Origin: Treponema sp.
Lineage (GTDB): Bacteria; Spirochaetota; Spirochaetia; Treponematales; Breznakiellaceae
Direction: 5' to 3'
DNA length: 20,736 nucleotides
Assembly (NCBI GenBank): GCA_031258505.1
Contig: JAIRMT010000066.1
Coordinates: 1-20,736, forward strand
Positions within the stretch are counted from its first letter, which is position 1. The number at the start of each line of letters is the position of its first letter. Below, piece by piece: positions 13,631-20,736 of this stretch. Under the pieces are notes generated by a model. The model made no database searches. It was not told the DNA's origin and worked only from the letters and a program-made list of their open reading frames with translations. The translations under genes and the position numbers were made by a program.

Positions 13631-14299
13631 CTAAAAGCCGAGCGATTCGCCTACGAGGATGATTTTTATTCTACCCAAAGGTCTGCACATTCGCGTTTCG
13701 ACGATATAGGAGCAGATGCAATCGGCGCTTTTACAGTCTCCGCAGGAACCGCTTGCCGTGCAGGGAGTGCGCGGCAGGCCGCCTTCGAATGTTTTGAAAA
13801 CACGCTGGGCGTTGACAGGCGCCGCAAAATTCCGCGCTCGCTCCCGCGCTCCGGCAAGTGTTTTGCAGAGCTTGTTCATACCAACTATTAAAATGATATT
13901 TTTAGGGCCGAAGGAAATTGCCGCCACGCGGTTGCCAACGCCATCAATGTTTACAAAAATCCCATCTTCACTTATCGCATTCACGCTGCCCAGATAAAAG
14001 TCGCAAAAGAAAGCCTTCCGCATACATTCAAGCCGCTCGTCAGGGCTTTTCGCCTCATCACGGTCAAGCCATGCGCGTTTTGACTTTTTAATTTCTTCGA
14101 TTAAGCCGCTTTCCACGACGCTCAACGAACCGCCCCAGGTAACCGAGGCGTCTTCAGGTATCAGCGAGAGCGCTTTTGCCGCCGCGTCTTCTTTGGTACG
14201 GCAATAGCAGCTTTCAAAATTCCGGTCTCGCAGATTCTTGATAAGCGTGGCGGCGGAAAGTTCAAACTCCTTTGTAATTGCATTGTCTTTTTCTTGCAT
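13631..14299 (-). CDS. LUD-domain protein (LutC/YkgG-related lactate-utilisation family)
   Basis: This 222-residue protein is almost entirely a LUD (DUF162) domain: TWGGSLSVVESGL at 54-66, GIFVNIDGVGNRVAAISFGPK at 113-133 and IILIVGMNKL at 135-144. It ends with a cysteine-rich segment, C180, C186, C189, C194 and C196 (TPCTASGSCGDCKSADCIC), that could bind a metal or iron-sulphur cluster. In lactate oxidation, LUD proteins act in a complex with LutA and LutB, but neither is next to it. This subfamily is also common alone in anaerobes, where the role is not established. The start is ATG 14299, eight bases after AAGGAG. It is co-directional with the large cluster that ends 72 bases upstream, but I see no functional tie. 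It converges with the TPR gene. Confidence 0.85.
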   Translation of the reverse strand: MQEKDNAITKEFELSAATLIKNLRDRNFESCYCRTKEDAAAKALSLIPEDASVTWGGSLSVVESGLIEEIKKSKRAWLDRDEAKSPDERLECMRKAFFCDFYLGSVNAISEDGIFVNIDGVGNRVAAISFGPKNIILIVGMNKLCKTLAGARERARNFAAPVNAQRVFKTFEGGLPRTPCTASGSCGDCKSADCICSYIVETRMCRPLGRIKIILVGESLGF

Positions 14300-14371
14300 A
14301 ATTTTTACTCCTTACGTGTGGTATCTCTTCGGGATATGGTGAAAGTTTACCGTCAAGCCGCTATTTTTCCC

Positions 14372-15346
14372 TTAATATCTCCGCCGCAATTCTTCAAAGG
14401 AAATGGAGCCGCTGATTTCGCTTATCTGAACCGAGCCGTTGAGTATCTTGAAGAAAAAAGTGGCGATATTGGTCAGGGTTAAATCATTGCTTTTAGCGCC
14501 ATCGGCTTTTGGCAAAGAATAGGTTTTTAATATCTGGGAACCAAGACTGGCTGATATAATCAGAAAATGGTTTTCAAGATTTTCCATGTCCAGCAGGTCG
14601 CTGACGAGAATTCTTGACGCCACGGAATAACTGTGCAAAAGCGTTTTTGTGTCTGTGTCGTCAACGAGAACGGTCCGCTGAGAATCCGCCTCTATATCGA
14701 GACGGATTTTTCCGGTGTTTGGCTTTTCTTTTTCGTTTTTAAACAGTGAACCCAGGTCAGCGAGGGTTATGTTATAAAATTCCGTGCCGGGTAAGCAGGC
14801 CATAGGTTCAACAGAAAAAGCCGTGGGATATAAGACGTAGTTTACACCTCCGGCAGACACTTCCGGCGCGTTAAACGTTCCAAGAGCCGCGTTCTGAATG
14901 GCAAGTTTTTTGGAGGCGAAGCAGCCGCCCAAGACAACCGTATTTTCAAGCTGTATTTCGTTGGCGAAAATACTGCCGGCGACAAAACAATTCTTCAGTT
15001 TCACGTTTACCGCGTTTATATCAGCGCCATAGATGCAATAGCCTTTTAGCAAAAGAGAAACAACGTTTCCGCTGGAAGCGACCGCTTTCCTGAAAATAAT
15101 CGTGCGCTCAGAGTCGTTTTTGATGTGAAGCTCGCTATGCGCGTAAACCGCGCCCAAGAATTCAGCCGGGCCTGAATCAATTATTAAATTGCGGGCATAC
15201 ACTGCGCCTTCTATTTTGACATTTCCCTGAATATTTATATCCCTTTCAAGCTCGATGCTTGTTTTTGGAAGAATCGCCGTTTTCACCAGATTGTCTTTTA
15301 ACCCGACGATTGTCTCGCCTATGCGAATTTCAGTCAGTTCTTTCAT
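14372..15346 (-). CDS. Bactofilin-like beta-helix protein, last gene of the SPFH cluster
   Basis: This is a 324-residue protein. Residues about 25-165 show short alternating hydrophobic strands at regular spacing (ERDINIQGNVKIEGAVYA, RNLIIDSGPAEFLGAVYA, KLKNCFVAGSIFA and similar), with frequent G-x-V/I-x-A turns. This is the pattern of the right-handed beta-helix in bactofilins and other polymer-forming proteins. Bactofilins assemble into filaments or sheets on the inner face of the membrane. Residues about 185-324 form a second domain I do not recognise, with DIEADSQRTVLVDDTD and SVASRILVSDLLDMENLEN as landmarks. There is no signal peptide. Its ATG overlaps the stop of the preceding gene (ATGA), behind GGGAG, so it is translationally coupled to the cluster. 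Beta-helix reading moderate; the function in the cluster is inferred as a structural scaffold. Confidence 0.6.
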   Translation of the reverse strand: MKELTEIRIGETIVGLKDNLVKTAILPKTSIELERDINIQGNVKIEGAVYARNLIIDSGPAEFLGAVYAHSELHIKNDSERTIIFRKAVASSGNVVSLLLKGYCIYGADINAVNVKLKNCFVAGSIFANEIQLENTVVLGGCFASKKLAIQNAALGTFNAPEVSAGGVNYVLYPTAFSVEPMACLPGTEFYNITLADLGSLFKNEKEKPNTGKIRLDIEADSQRTVLVDDTDTKTLLHSYSVASRILVSDLLDMENLENHFLIISASLGSQILKTYSLPKADGAKSNDLTLTNIATFFFKILNGSVQISEISGSISFEELRRRY

Positions 15347-16422
15347 GATGAACTCCCGCCTAATGATAATTGATTTGAATTCTGCCAGAGGGACAGCATG
15401 GTTTTATACACACGCTGTTCTGTTTCAGTGGTTTTTGCCTCAAAATACTGTTCTGTCAGGGCATTAAATTCTTTGTTCAGGGTTTCTTTTTCTCCGGCAT
15501 CGAGCGGTCGCCAAATGGAATTATTCAGGCATATCGCGTCTGTTTTTCCGGCGACTACCTTTTTCTGTTCTCCGCCTAAATATTCCGGTATAAAGGTCTC
15601 ACGATAAGTCGCGCCGGGATTCACCGCGCCGCTGTCAACAGCGTCGGCTTCCGAGCAAATGACGGGAATATAAACAGGGGTATTTTCCGGCGCGGTCTCG
15701 TTAAACAGAAAAGAATTGACCAGGACATTCAGCTTGTGTTCCTGCGTGATGTATTCGCACAGGGTTTTTAACACGTCTTTCACCTTTCTGTTCAGGCGTG
15801 ATACAAGCAGGAATATCTTTGACGAGGATTCCTCAAGAATTCCGATTAAGTTCAACGCTGCCGCGTCAGCGCCCTGCTCAATGAGAAGCTGTTTTTGCGC
15901 TTTTTCGGAGAGATAAAAAGACTGTTTATCCAGGGCGTAGATTCGCTTGTAACATTCGTTGTCAAGGTCGGCGAAAAGGGCAAGGTAGCGGGAACTTATC
16001 CGGTTATAATCGGTTTCCATCACGTTTTTCTGGGCGGAGACTGCCCGGCTTTGTTCCTGAATAAGGCCGAGACTTGCTTTTATCGCGCTGTCCAGCGCCT
16101 GCAACTGCTGGGAAAGCTCGGTGTTTATCACGCCGAAAAATCCGTCAATAAGGGATTTTGAAACCTCTTTGGCTGTCTGCCGTATCGCCGCGCTTTGCGC
16201 TGCGCTCATCGCCACAACAGAGCCGGTGAGACGGTCTATTGTTTTATTGCAGTTGTCAACGCTGCTGTCAAATGGGTTTGTATTGACATTGATAGTAACA
16301 TTCAGGGGGACTTCGCCATGGTAAGAGACCGACGAACTGCCGCCGTTTTTGCTTGCCGGATAAGTATAAGAAATGGTTCCGCTATAGGGAATGTTCGCGC
16401 TGTAGGTTTGTTTATAACTCAT
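15343..16422 (-). CDS. Uncharacterised helical protein, paralogue of the gene before it
   Basis: I do not recognise a named family. The chosen start is ATG 16422 (MSYKQTYSANIPY), nine bases after GGGAGG, giving 359 residues. The frame could extend ten codons further, but that lies inside the preceding gene. Residues 1-45 are Ser/Tyr/Gly-rich and extended. From about 46 to 250 the protein is mainly helical. NVNTNPFDSSVDNCNK at 45-60 and DYNRISSRYLALFADL at 138-153 align with VNTSPMAQTVNSVK and DYNMISARYAKLFQSL of the neighbouring 304-residue protein, so they are paralogues. There is no signal peptide or membrane segment. The start overlaps the previous stop by 11 bases and its own stop overlaps the bactofilin-like start by 4. 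A cytoplasmic or membrane-peripheral coiled-coil role is inferred. Confidence 0.8.
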   Translation of the reverse strand: MSYKQTYSANIPYSGTISYTYPASKNGGSSSVSYHGEVPLNVTINVNTNPFDSSVDNCNKTIDRLTGSVVAMSAAQSAAIRQTAKEVSKSLIDGFFGVINTELSQQLQALDSAIKASLGLIQEQSRAVSAQKNVMETDYNRISSRYLALFADLDNECYKRIYALDKQSFYLSEKAQKQLLIEQGADAAALNLIGILEESSSKIFLLVSRLNRKVKDVLKTLCEYITQEHKLNVLVNSFLFNETAPENTPVYIPVICSEADAVDSGAVNPGATYRETFIPEYLGGEQKKVVAGKTDAICLNNSIWRPLDAGEKETLNKEFNALTEQYFEAKTTETEQRVYKTMLSLWQNSNQLSLGGSSS

Positions 16423-17326
16423 TTTTGCAAACCTCCCATGAGGATTTGTCAAACAGGCGGATTATTTCTTCCGCCACTCTTTTATCCATCGCCTCTTTTT
16501 CGCACAAGGGAATAAATTCCTTGCGGACAAGCGCTTTTTCTTCGTCATTCACGTCCCAGCCTAAGTTGCCGGAGACGCGACTGATTTCAGACGCAACAGG
16601 CGCGGTATTTTTCCAGGCATTGGATTGCGGGGCATACACGTTTTCGATATAATCATCAGGGTTAAGCAAGCTTTCCGTTACGGAAAAGAGCGCTGGAATA
16701 TACTGAAAACCCGCTTCTTCGCCTGAAAGCATACCATTCACTTTTTCGCTGTAGGACTGGTCTTCGGTAATGGAAGCGGAAAGCGCTTTGAGCGTTTCTC
16801 TGGTTTTTTGTTTCAGCTTACCGCTCAGGGCAATTTGCTCAACAGCAGCCACTTCGCCAGAGCTGCTGAGTAACAGCGAGCTTTCGTCCTTTAATTTGTC
16901 AAAGACAATGTTTTTTTTGATTTCAGCGAGTTTCATTGCTGGACGGTCAAGCTCTCTCACCCGCGTTTCCAGCGCTTTGTTTAATGACTGAAAAAGTTTG
17001 GCGTACCGGGCGCTTATCATGTTGTAATCAGCTTCCATTTGTTGTTTGACGTTTTCCAGCGCCTTTGCCAGTTGAAGCAGGGTCATTTGTTTAGTCGTCA
17101 TTTCCGTATAAGCGGAAACTGCTTTCTGGCTTATCTGGGATTTTATCAGCATATAGAAGCCATTATCCACGTTTTTACAAATGGTTTCCGAAGCCAGCCG
17201 CTCTGCGGCAATAAGCGCGGACTCCATTGCCACGACAGCGGTTGTTACGCCATTGACATGAGCTTTAACCGAATTAACGGTTTGAGCCATTGGGGAGGTA
17301 TTCACCTCAAAAAGCAGGTTAGCCAT
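16412..17326 (-). CDS. Uncharacterised helical protein, paralogue of the gene after it
   Basis: This 304-residue protein belongs to no family I recognise. It starts at ATG 17326, overlapping the end of the preceding small gene by eight bases. Residues 8-130 are helical, with coiled-coil character around 74-128 (LLQLAKALENVKQQMEADY). DYNMISARYAKLFQSL at 100-115 and VRELDRPA at 123-130 match the same positions of the downstream 359-residue protein. The last third, with NPDDYIENVYAP and WDVNDEEKALVRKEFIPLCEKEA, also has counterparts there (IWRPLDAGEKETLNKEFNALTEQY). There is no signal peptide, membrane segment or catalytic motif. Given its partners, it may be a structural or membrane-remodelling component, comparable in general character to PspA-type helical proteins; that comparison is inference, not homology. 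Confidence 0.82.
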   Translation of the reverse strand: MANLLFEVNTSPMAQTVNSVKAHVNGVTTAVVAMESALIAAERLASETICKNVDNGFYMLIKSQISQKAVSAYTEMTTKQMTLLQLAKALENVKQQMEADYNMISARYAKLFQSLNKALETRVRELDRPAMKLAEIKKNIVFDKLKDESSLLLSSSGEVAAVEQIALSGKLKQKTRETLKALSASITEDQSYSEKVNGMLSGEEAGFQYIPALFSVTESLLNPDDYIENVYAPQSNAWKNTAPVASEISRVSGNLGWDVNDEEKALVRKEFIPLCEKEAMDKRVAEEIIRLFDKSSWEVCKNEL

Positions 17327-17732
17327 TTTTTTGCGCCTCTTCCGCCAGCGCCGCTTCCCGCGCGAGGTCTATGGCAAAATCATCATACATTTGCTGCTCG
17401 ACCTTTGGCTGCGGCGGTAATTTCGCGTGGGTGGCAATATAGGGGCTCACAGCTATGAGCTTTTTTCTGCGGGGGTCAATGTCCTGCAAATGCTCGCTTG
17501 ATTGGGCTATGTCGCGGTATTCCCGGTCGCGCAAAGTTGCCTCATAGTAGGGAATATAGCCGAACTGCGCTGCTTTTTCGTCGATATTATCCTTCAGGCG
17601 CTCCATGAATTCGCTAAATTCTTCCTGTTTCTGATTAAACTGCTGTGCCTGCAATTCAAAGCCCGCGATTATTTCGGCGTCTTTGTTCTGTTCTTGAACC
17701 TCCGCGCTATCCAGCGAGCGGGTTTTACTCAT
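17319..17732 (-). CDS. Small hydrophilic protein of the SPFH cluster
   Basis: This is 137 residues from ATG 17732 (MSKTRSLDSAEV). A TTG seven codons further upstream is possible, but ATG fits normal usage and leaves a 26-base gap after the previous stop. The protein is highly charged, with a helical, Gln/Glu-rich first half (QAQQFNQKQEEFSEFMERLKD) that may form a coiled coil, then YIPYYEATLRDREYRD and a Pro-containing tail. It has no cysteine, no signal peptide and no membrane segment. I do not recognise a family. The end overlaps the next gene by eight bases. Its size and composition suit an adaptor between larger components, but that is a guess. Confidence 0.75.
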   Translation of the reverse strand: MSKTRSLDSAEVQEQNKDAEIIAGFELQAQQFNQKQEEFSEFMERLKDNIDEKAAQFGYIPYYEATLRDREYRDIAQSSEHLQDIDPRRKKLIAVSPYIATHAKLPPQPKVEQQMYDDFAIDLAREAALAEEAQKNG

Positions 17733-17758
17733 GGCAACCTGCGTGTCCTGCAATGCCT

Positions 17759-19213
17759 TTAGGTGTTCAGGCTTCGCACATAGTCGGCGTACGTTTCCCG
17801 CATCCGGTTAATCAGGTCGGCAGCTTCGGCGCGGTTTCTGCCGTAAAAGTCCTCTGTATCGCGGTGCCATTGATTAAGATAATCAATTTTCTGGTCTTTA
17901 ATGCCATTGTAGATTTTCAGGCGCTCAACTCTGTTTTCCATCATCAAGTTTTGGATAACCGGCGCCAGCACTTCTTCCTGAATCTGATGCATACCAAACG
18001 GCATGGATGTGCGGGACTGATCTTCCGCAATCCACGCGGTGGAAAACAGGTCATACTTCACCCGCGAGCTTGATTTTAACGAAAACGGGGTATAATCATC
18101 AACGGAATCCTGATAATCAAAACTGGCGGAGCGGATTCTTTCGATTTCCTCAGCCTCAAGAGATGGCGAATATTGGTTAAACGCTGATTTCAGCACGGTG
18201 GAAAATATCATATTGCCATAATCAATGATTCTGTTTGAGCCATTCATCTTTGTCCTGCTTAAAATCTGCACAGAACCCGCAAGCCGTCCAATCAGTTTTT
18301 TGAAATAGACAATCTGGCTTTCGCTGGTGCTTTTTTCAAATGACTTTTTCATGTCATTGAGGGAATAGAACGTATTTATCTTTTCCTTAAAAGAAGCGTC
18401 CATGTCAAAAACAGGAACGACCGGCTTATCTTCTGGATTGGTCGTGGCGAATTCTTTTATAAAATCCGCTGTTTTACTTTCAGGCGGAACCATTGGCAGG
18501 GAAAGCGCGACCGTGTCATTATCGTTGAGCAGATAGCGGATATTGCGAACCTGCCGGTCGATATTTCCCATATAATCATACAATTTTATATGCTGTATGG
18601 ACGTGGAATAATCAGAGGTATCAATTTCTTCCGGCGCTGCGGCCTGCTCAACCATTGGCGCTTCTTTTATGCTGTCCTCAAGGCTGGAGAGGGACGTGAG
18701 AAGCTCCTCTGGCTTGTGAACCACAGACATTTTGAAATCAGTGTCGCCAACCTGACCAGTATGGTCAATCATAAAACTCTTATCCTCAAAAGGAACCCTT
18801 GTCGCCACCGGAACATAGACAACGCCCATTTTTTTTACGCTGTAATTCCGGCGTATATCTCGATGGGCCTCCTCAAAACCCTGTATCTTTGTCTCATTGT
18901 CCCTTTTTGCTCTATTCGCCTTTACTATGGTAACAATGCCCCAGATACTGCCCAGTACGACAGTAAAGCCGTAAAGAGGAATGACAAAAATCCCCAACAA
19001 CGCGGCGACAACCGAAAAACTTGCGGTAATCGCTATGCCCTTGATTTTACTCTTTTCCGCCGCTTTGATTTCCGCGCCAGCGGCTTCTATGGATTTCTCT
19101 AGCGCAATTTCTTCGGCAACGATTTTTTCAGCGGCTTTTTTATAATAATCGAACAGAATACGCGCTTCGTCCTGATACAGATTCATTGATTCCGCAAAAA
19201 TTTTCCCCTGCAT
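17759..19213 (-). CDS. Uncharacterised 484-residue protein with a membrane hairpin
   Basis: The start is ATG 19213, six bases after AAAGGAG and 15 bases after the previous stop. Residues 12-56 form an Ala/Glu/Lys-rich helix. Residues about 58-98 contain two adjacent hydrophobic segments (AITASFSVVAALLGIFVIPL and YGFTVVLGSIWGIVTIV), which would make a membrane hairpin and leave both large parts in the cytoplasm. Residues 100-484 are a large soluble part with no motif I know. It includes VGVVYVPVATRVPFEDKSF-like strands near 129-147, a long helical region from 290, and a coiled C-terminus (QWHRDTEDFYGRNRAEAADLINRM). This is the largest protein complete in the cluster and probably a membrane anchor for it. 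No enzymatic residues are recognisable. Confidence 0.82.
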   Translation of the reverse strand: MQGKIFAESMNLYQDEARILFDYYKKAAEKIVAEEIALEKSIEAAGAEIKAAEKSKIKGIAITASFSVVAALLGIFVIPLYGFTVVLGSIWGIVTIVKANRAKRDNETKIQGFEEAHRDIRRNYSVKKMGVVYVPVATRVPFEDKSFMIDHTGQVGDTDFKMSVVHKPEELLTSLSSLEDSIKEAPMVEQAAAPEEIDTSDYSTSIQHIKLYDYMGNIDRQVRNIRYLLNDNDTVALSLPMVPPESKTADFIKEFATTNPEDKPVVPVFDMDASFKEKINTFYSLNDMKKSFEKSTSESQIVYFKKLIGRLAGSVQILSRTKMNGSNRIIDYGNMIFSTVLKSAFNQYSPSLEAEEIERIRSASFDYQDSVDDYTPFSLKSSSRVKYDLFSTAWIAEDQSRTSMPFGMHQIQEEVLAPVIQNLMMENRVERLKIYNGIKDQKIDYLNQWHRDTEDFYGRNRAEAADLINRMRETYADYVRSLNT

Positions 19214-19228
19214 CCTAGTCTCCTTTGA

Positions 19229-19945
19229 CTAATTTTTCAACAGCTTTCTTTCCCTGACAAGCGACTGTAATTTCTTCGCCTCCGCAGGCAGCGCGACTGG
19301 ATGGCCGCCTCCTGCCGCGCTATTGCAAAGTTCCATCAGGGTATTCAAAGAAATGATTATCTTTAACTCCAGTTCATCGCCCGCGCCGTCATTAAGCGGG
19401 GAGATATATTTAATATCCTCGGCCGCCTGCTTTATTATTTCGCGCGCGCTCTCATTCTCCACTGGCAAGACGTCAGCGGAAAGCGAGAGGAGCTGGGCTT
19501 TCGACTTTATCTCGCCAATAAACCGCTGCTTCGCGCCTTCCTCTACAGACACATGGCGGGCATGAGACGAGGCGAATAAAGCGAAATACCCATTAACGGC
19601 AAACAGAAACAGCAGCGCCGCCTGAGCGATTATCGCCGTATTCACCGACGCAATGTATAAAGAAAGCAGAACAATCACCACAATCGACGCGATTATATAA
19701 AAAATAACGCCTGTCCAGAACACTACCAGAGAGGGAATCCTGCCGGAAAATCTGGAGAGTCGGATTGACGAAAAGAAAAAGGGGATAAAAAAGACGAGAT
19801 ACATCAGCGTTATTGAAATCCAGTTGAAAGCGTCTATATGCGTTAGTTCCCGTCCCCACGTGGTCAGGAAAAACGCGAGCGCGACCACGCCCAGTCCCAG
19901 GAGAAAAAGCGCCCTCCTGAAAAGCGACGATTGACTTTTTGTCAT
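19229..19945 (-). CDS. Four-helix integral membrane protein of the SPFH cluster
   Basis: This is 238 residues from ATG 19945, which overlaps the stop of the SPFH gene (ATGA) and follows GGGAG at six bases. Four hydrophobic segments lie at about 11-30, 43-62, 72-99 and 104-126, followed by a soluble tail of about 110 residues containing EEGAKQRFIGEIKSKAQLL and a helical C-terminus. I do not recognise the family. Its place next to an SPFH/zinc-ribbon protein recalls the Bacillus ydjFGHI cluster. There, membrane proteins work with an SPFH protein (YdjI) and a PspA-type protein at the membrane. The similarity is in arrangement only; I cannot show sequence homology. Confidence 0.82.
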   Translation of the reverse strand: MTKSQSSLFRRALFLLGLGVVALAFFLTTWGRELTHIDAFNWISITLMYLVFFIPFFFSSIRLSRFSGRIPSLVVFWTGVIFYIIASIVVIVLLSLYIASVNTAIIAQAALLFLFAVNGYFALFASSHARHVSVEEGAKQRFIGEIKSKAQLLSLSADVLPVENESAREIIKQAAEDIKYISPLNDGAGDELELKIIISLNTLMELCNSAAGGGHPVALPAEAKKLQSLVRERKLLKN

Positions 19946-20736
19946 AGCTTGCTCCCACAATTCGGACAGAATTTAAGCCCTGCTGAAACCGGCTGACCAC
20001 AGCGTGAGCAGGCGTTACCAAAAGCGCCGCCCGCTGGACCGCTGGCAAGCTCAGTGCCGCAGGAAACGCAGCGTTTACTTCCCGCGAGATTATCGCTGCC
20101 GCAACGGGGGCATGGGTTGTACCTATTTCCACAAAATGGGCAGAAATTCGATGTTGCCGGATATTTCTTGGCGCATTTCGCGCAAAACACTTCTCTTCGT
20201 CCTGCCGGCGGAACGATTGTCGGCGCTTGCTGTGGCGCGCGCATCATCGCCTGAGCAGCGCCGCCGCCCAACATTCCGCTCATTGCCGCCACTCCCAGAA
20301 AGCCAATGTCGCCGCCGCCCGACAGCGCGTTATTCGCCGCGCTAAAGCCCTGCTTTTGCTGCCATGTATAACCCGCGATATTCTGAGCGGAACGGTCACT
20401 GAGCGCAGCGGCGATTTTCCTGCCGTCATCGGTTGACGTGTCAAGATCAACCGATGTGATATAGAAACCGCTTAACAACATTCCATAAGATTCCCAGAAT
20501 TCCCTCAGCGGTTCAGCCAGAAACCTTGAAAGGTCATCAAGCCGGGCGGAAATCGTGGTAATGCCCACCTGATTGCTTTGCATAAAAGCAGTAACAACGC
20601 TCTTTGTTTTCGCCACAAGCGCCCCCCAAAAATGCTTGGTAAGGTCGCTTGCCCTGAAATTGAGCAGGGTTCCCACCAACTGCGTTAAAAAGCGTTCAGC
20701 GTATTCAACTTTAAGGCCATATCGACCGCTGGCGGC
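19942..20736 (-). CDS. SPFH-domain protein with three zinc ribbons ('virion core protein'/YdjI type), N-terminus beyond window
   Basis: The frame is open from the right edge, so 264 C-terminal residues are visible and the start is missing. Fragment residues 1-125 fit the later part of an SPFH (stomatin/flotillin-like) domain: GRYGLKVEYAERFLTQLVGT, then an amphipathic helical part and YGMLLSGFYITSVDLDTS. A Gly/Ala/Met-rich linker follows at 126-180. Three zinc ribbons then come, with CxxC pairs at C185/C188 and C199/C202, C209/C212 and C223/C226, and C243/C246 and C257/C260. This layout is that of the YdjI or 'virion core protein' group. SPFH proteins assemble on membranes into large ring-like scaffolds. 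As the first visible gene of the cluster, it is the likely platform for the proteins encoded after it. Confidence 0.82.
   Translation of the reverse strand, partial: AASGRYGLKVEYAERFLTQLVGTLLNFRASDLTKHFWGALVAKTKSVVTAFMQSNQVGITTISARLDDLSRFLAEPLREFWESYGMLLSGFYITSVDLDTSTDDGRKIAAALSDRSAQNIAGYTWQQKQGFSAANNALSGGGDIGFLGVAAMSGMLGGGAAQAMMRAPQQAPTIVPPAGRREVFCAKCAKKYPATSNFCPFCGNRYNPCPRCGSDNLAGSKRCVSCGTELASGPAGGAFGNACSRCGQPVSAGLKFCPNCGSKL

Noticed and set aside
14300..14371. Promoter for the LUD gene with TTGACG as -35
   Set aside because: No acceptable -10 box stands 15-19 bases downstream of it on the minus strand.
18590..19102. Plus-strand ORF of 170 residues inside the SPFH cluster
   Set aside because: It is antisense to the 484-residue protein, which has a strong ribosome site, membrane hairpin and operon context; the plus-strand product has no recognisable features.

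Overview
The window (about 50% GC by eye) looks like the chromosome of a spirochaete, most plausibly a Treponema of the insect-gut type. This rests on gene content: a lipoprotein with a relaxed lipobox, a PilZ protein with a large N-terminal domain, a cytidylate-kinase-like protein, a stand-alone LUD-domain protein and many TPR proteins. It is also supported by the abundance of short tandem repeats. The assignment is an inference; there is no rRNA or other marker gene, and I saw no tRNA, insertion sequence, CRISPR array or phage gene.

Layout. Positions 1-522 (minus) hold the first 174 residues of an AAA-like ATPase that runs off the left edge. Positions 523-1198 have no intact gene, only a possible decayed small ORF and a hairpin. 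Positions 1199-3431 hold a cytidylate-kinase-like protein with a BON-like tail (minus), a NUDIX hydrolase (plus) and a lipoprotein with two LysM-like domains (minus). Positions 3531-8628 form a plus-strand group: a TonB-dependent outer-membrane receptor, an OmpR-type response regulator and a sensor kinase. The kinase carries a 100-residue hexapeptide repeat in its periplasmic domain. Positions 10431-8645 (minus) hold a TPR protein, a YmdB-like phosphoesterase homologue with altered metal-ligand positions, and an RseC-family membrane protein. Positions 10616-11346 are a non-coding array of 35 units of 21 bp. Positions 11470-13605 (plus) encode a PilZ c-di-GMP receptor and a TPR protein; 13631-14299 (minus) encodes a LUD-domain protein.

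The most interesting region is 14372-20736, all on the minus strand. It is a tightly packed run of at least seven genes: an SPFH/zinc-ribbon protein of the 'virion core protein' (YdjI) type that enters from the right edge, a four-helix membrane protein, a 484-residue protein with a membrane hairpin, a small hydrophilic protein, two helical paralogues and a bactofilin-like beta-helix protein. Four of the six junctions overlap and the other gaps are 15 and 26 bases, so they are probably made together. I infer a membrane-associated scaffold or envelope-stress assembly; only the first and last genes resemble families I know.

Regulation. Several genes (at 522, 2090/2096, 3531 and 11470) have a -10-like box placed so that transcription would start at or next to the start codon, with no Shine-Dalgarno sequence. 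Others have strong AAGGAG-type sites. Both modes of translation start may therefore be in use. Tandem repeats affect three places: the kinase sensor domain (18-bp units), the intergenic array (21-bp units) and the 3' end of the PilZ gene (21-25-bp units).
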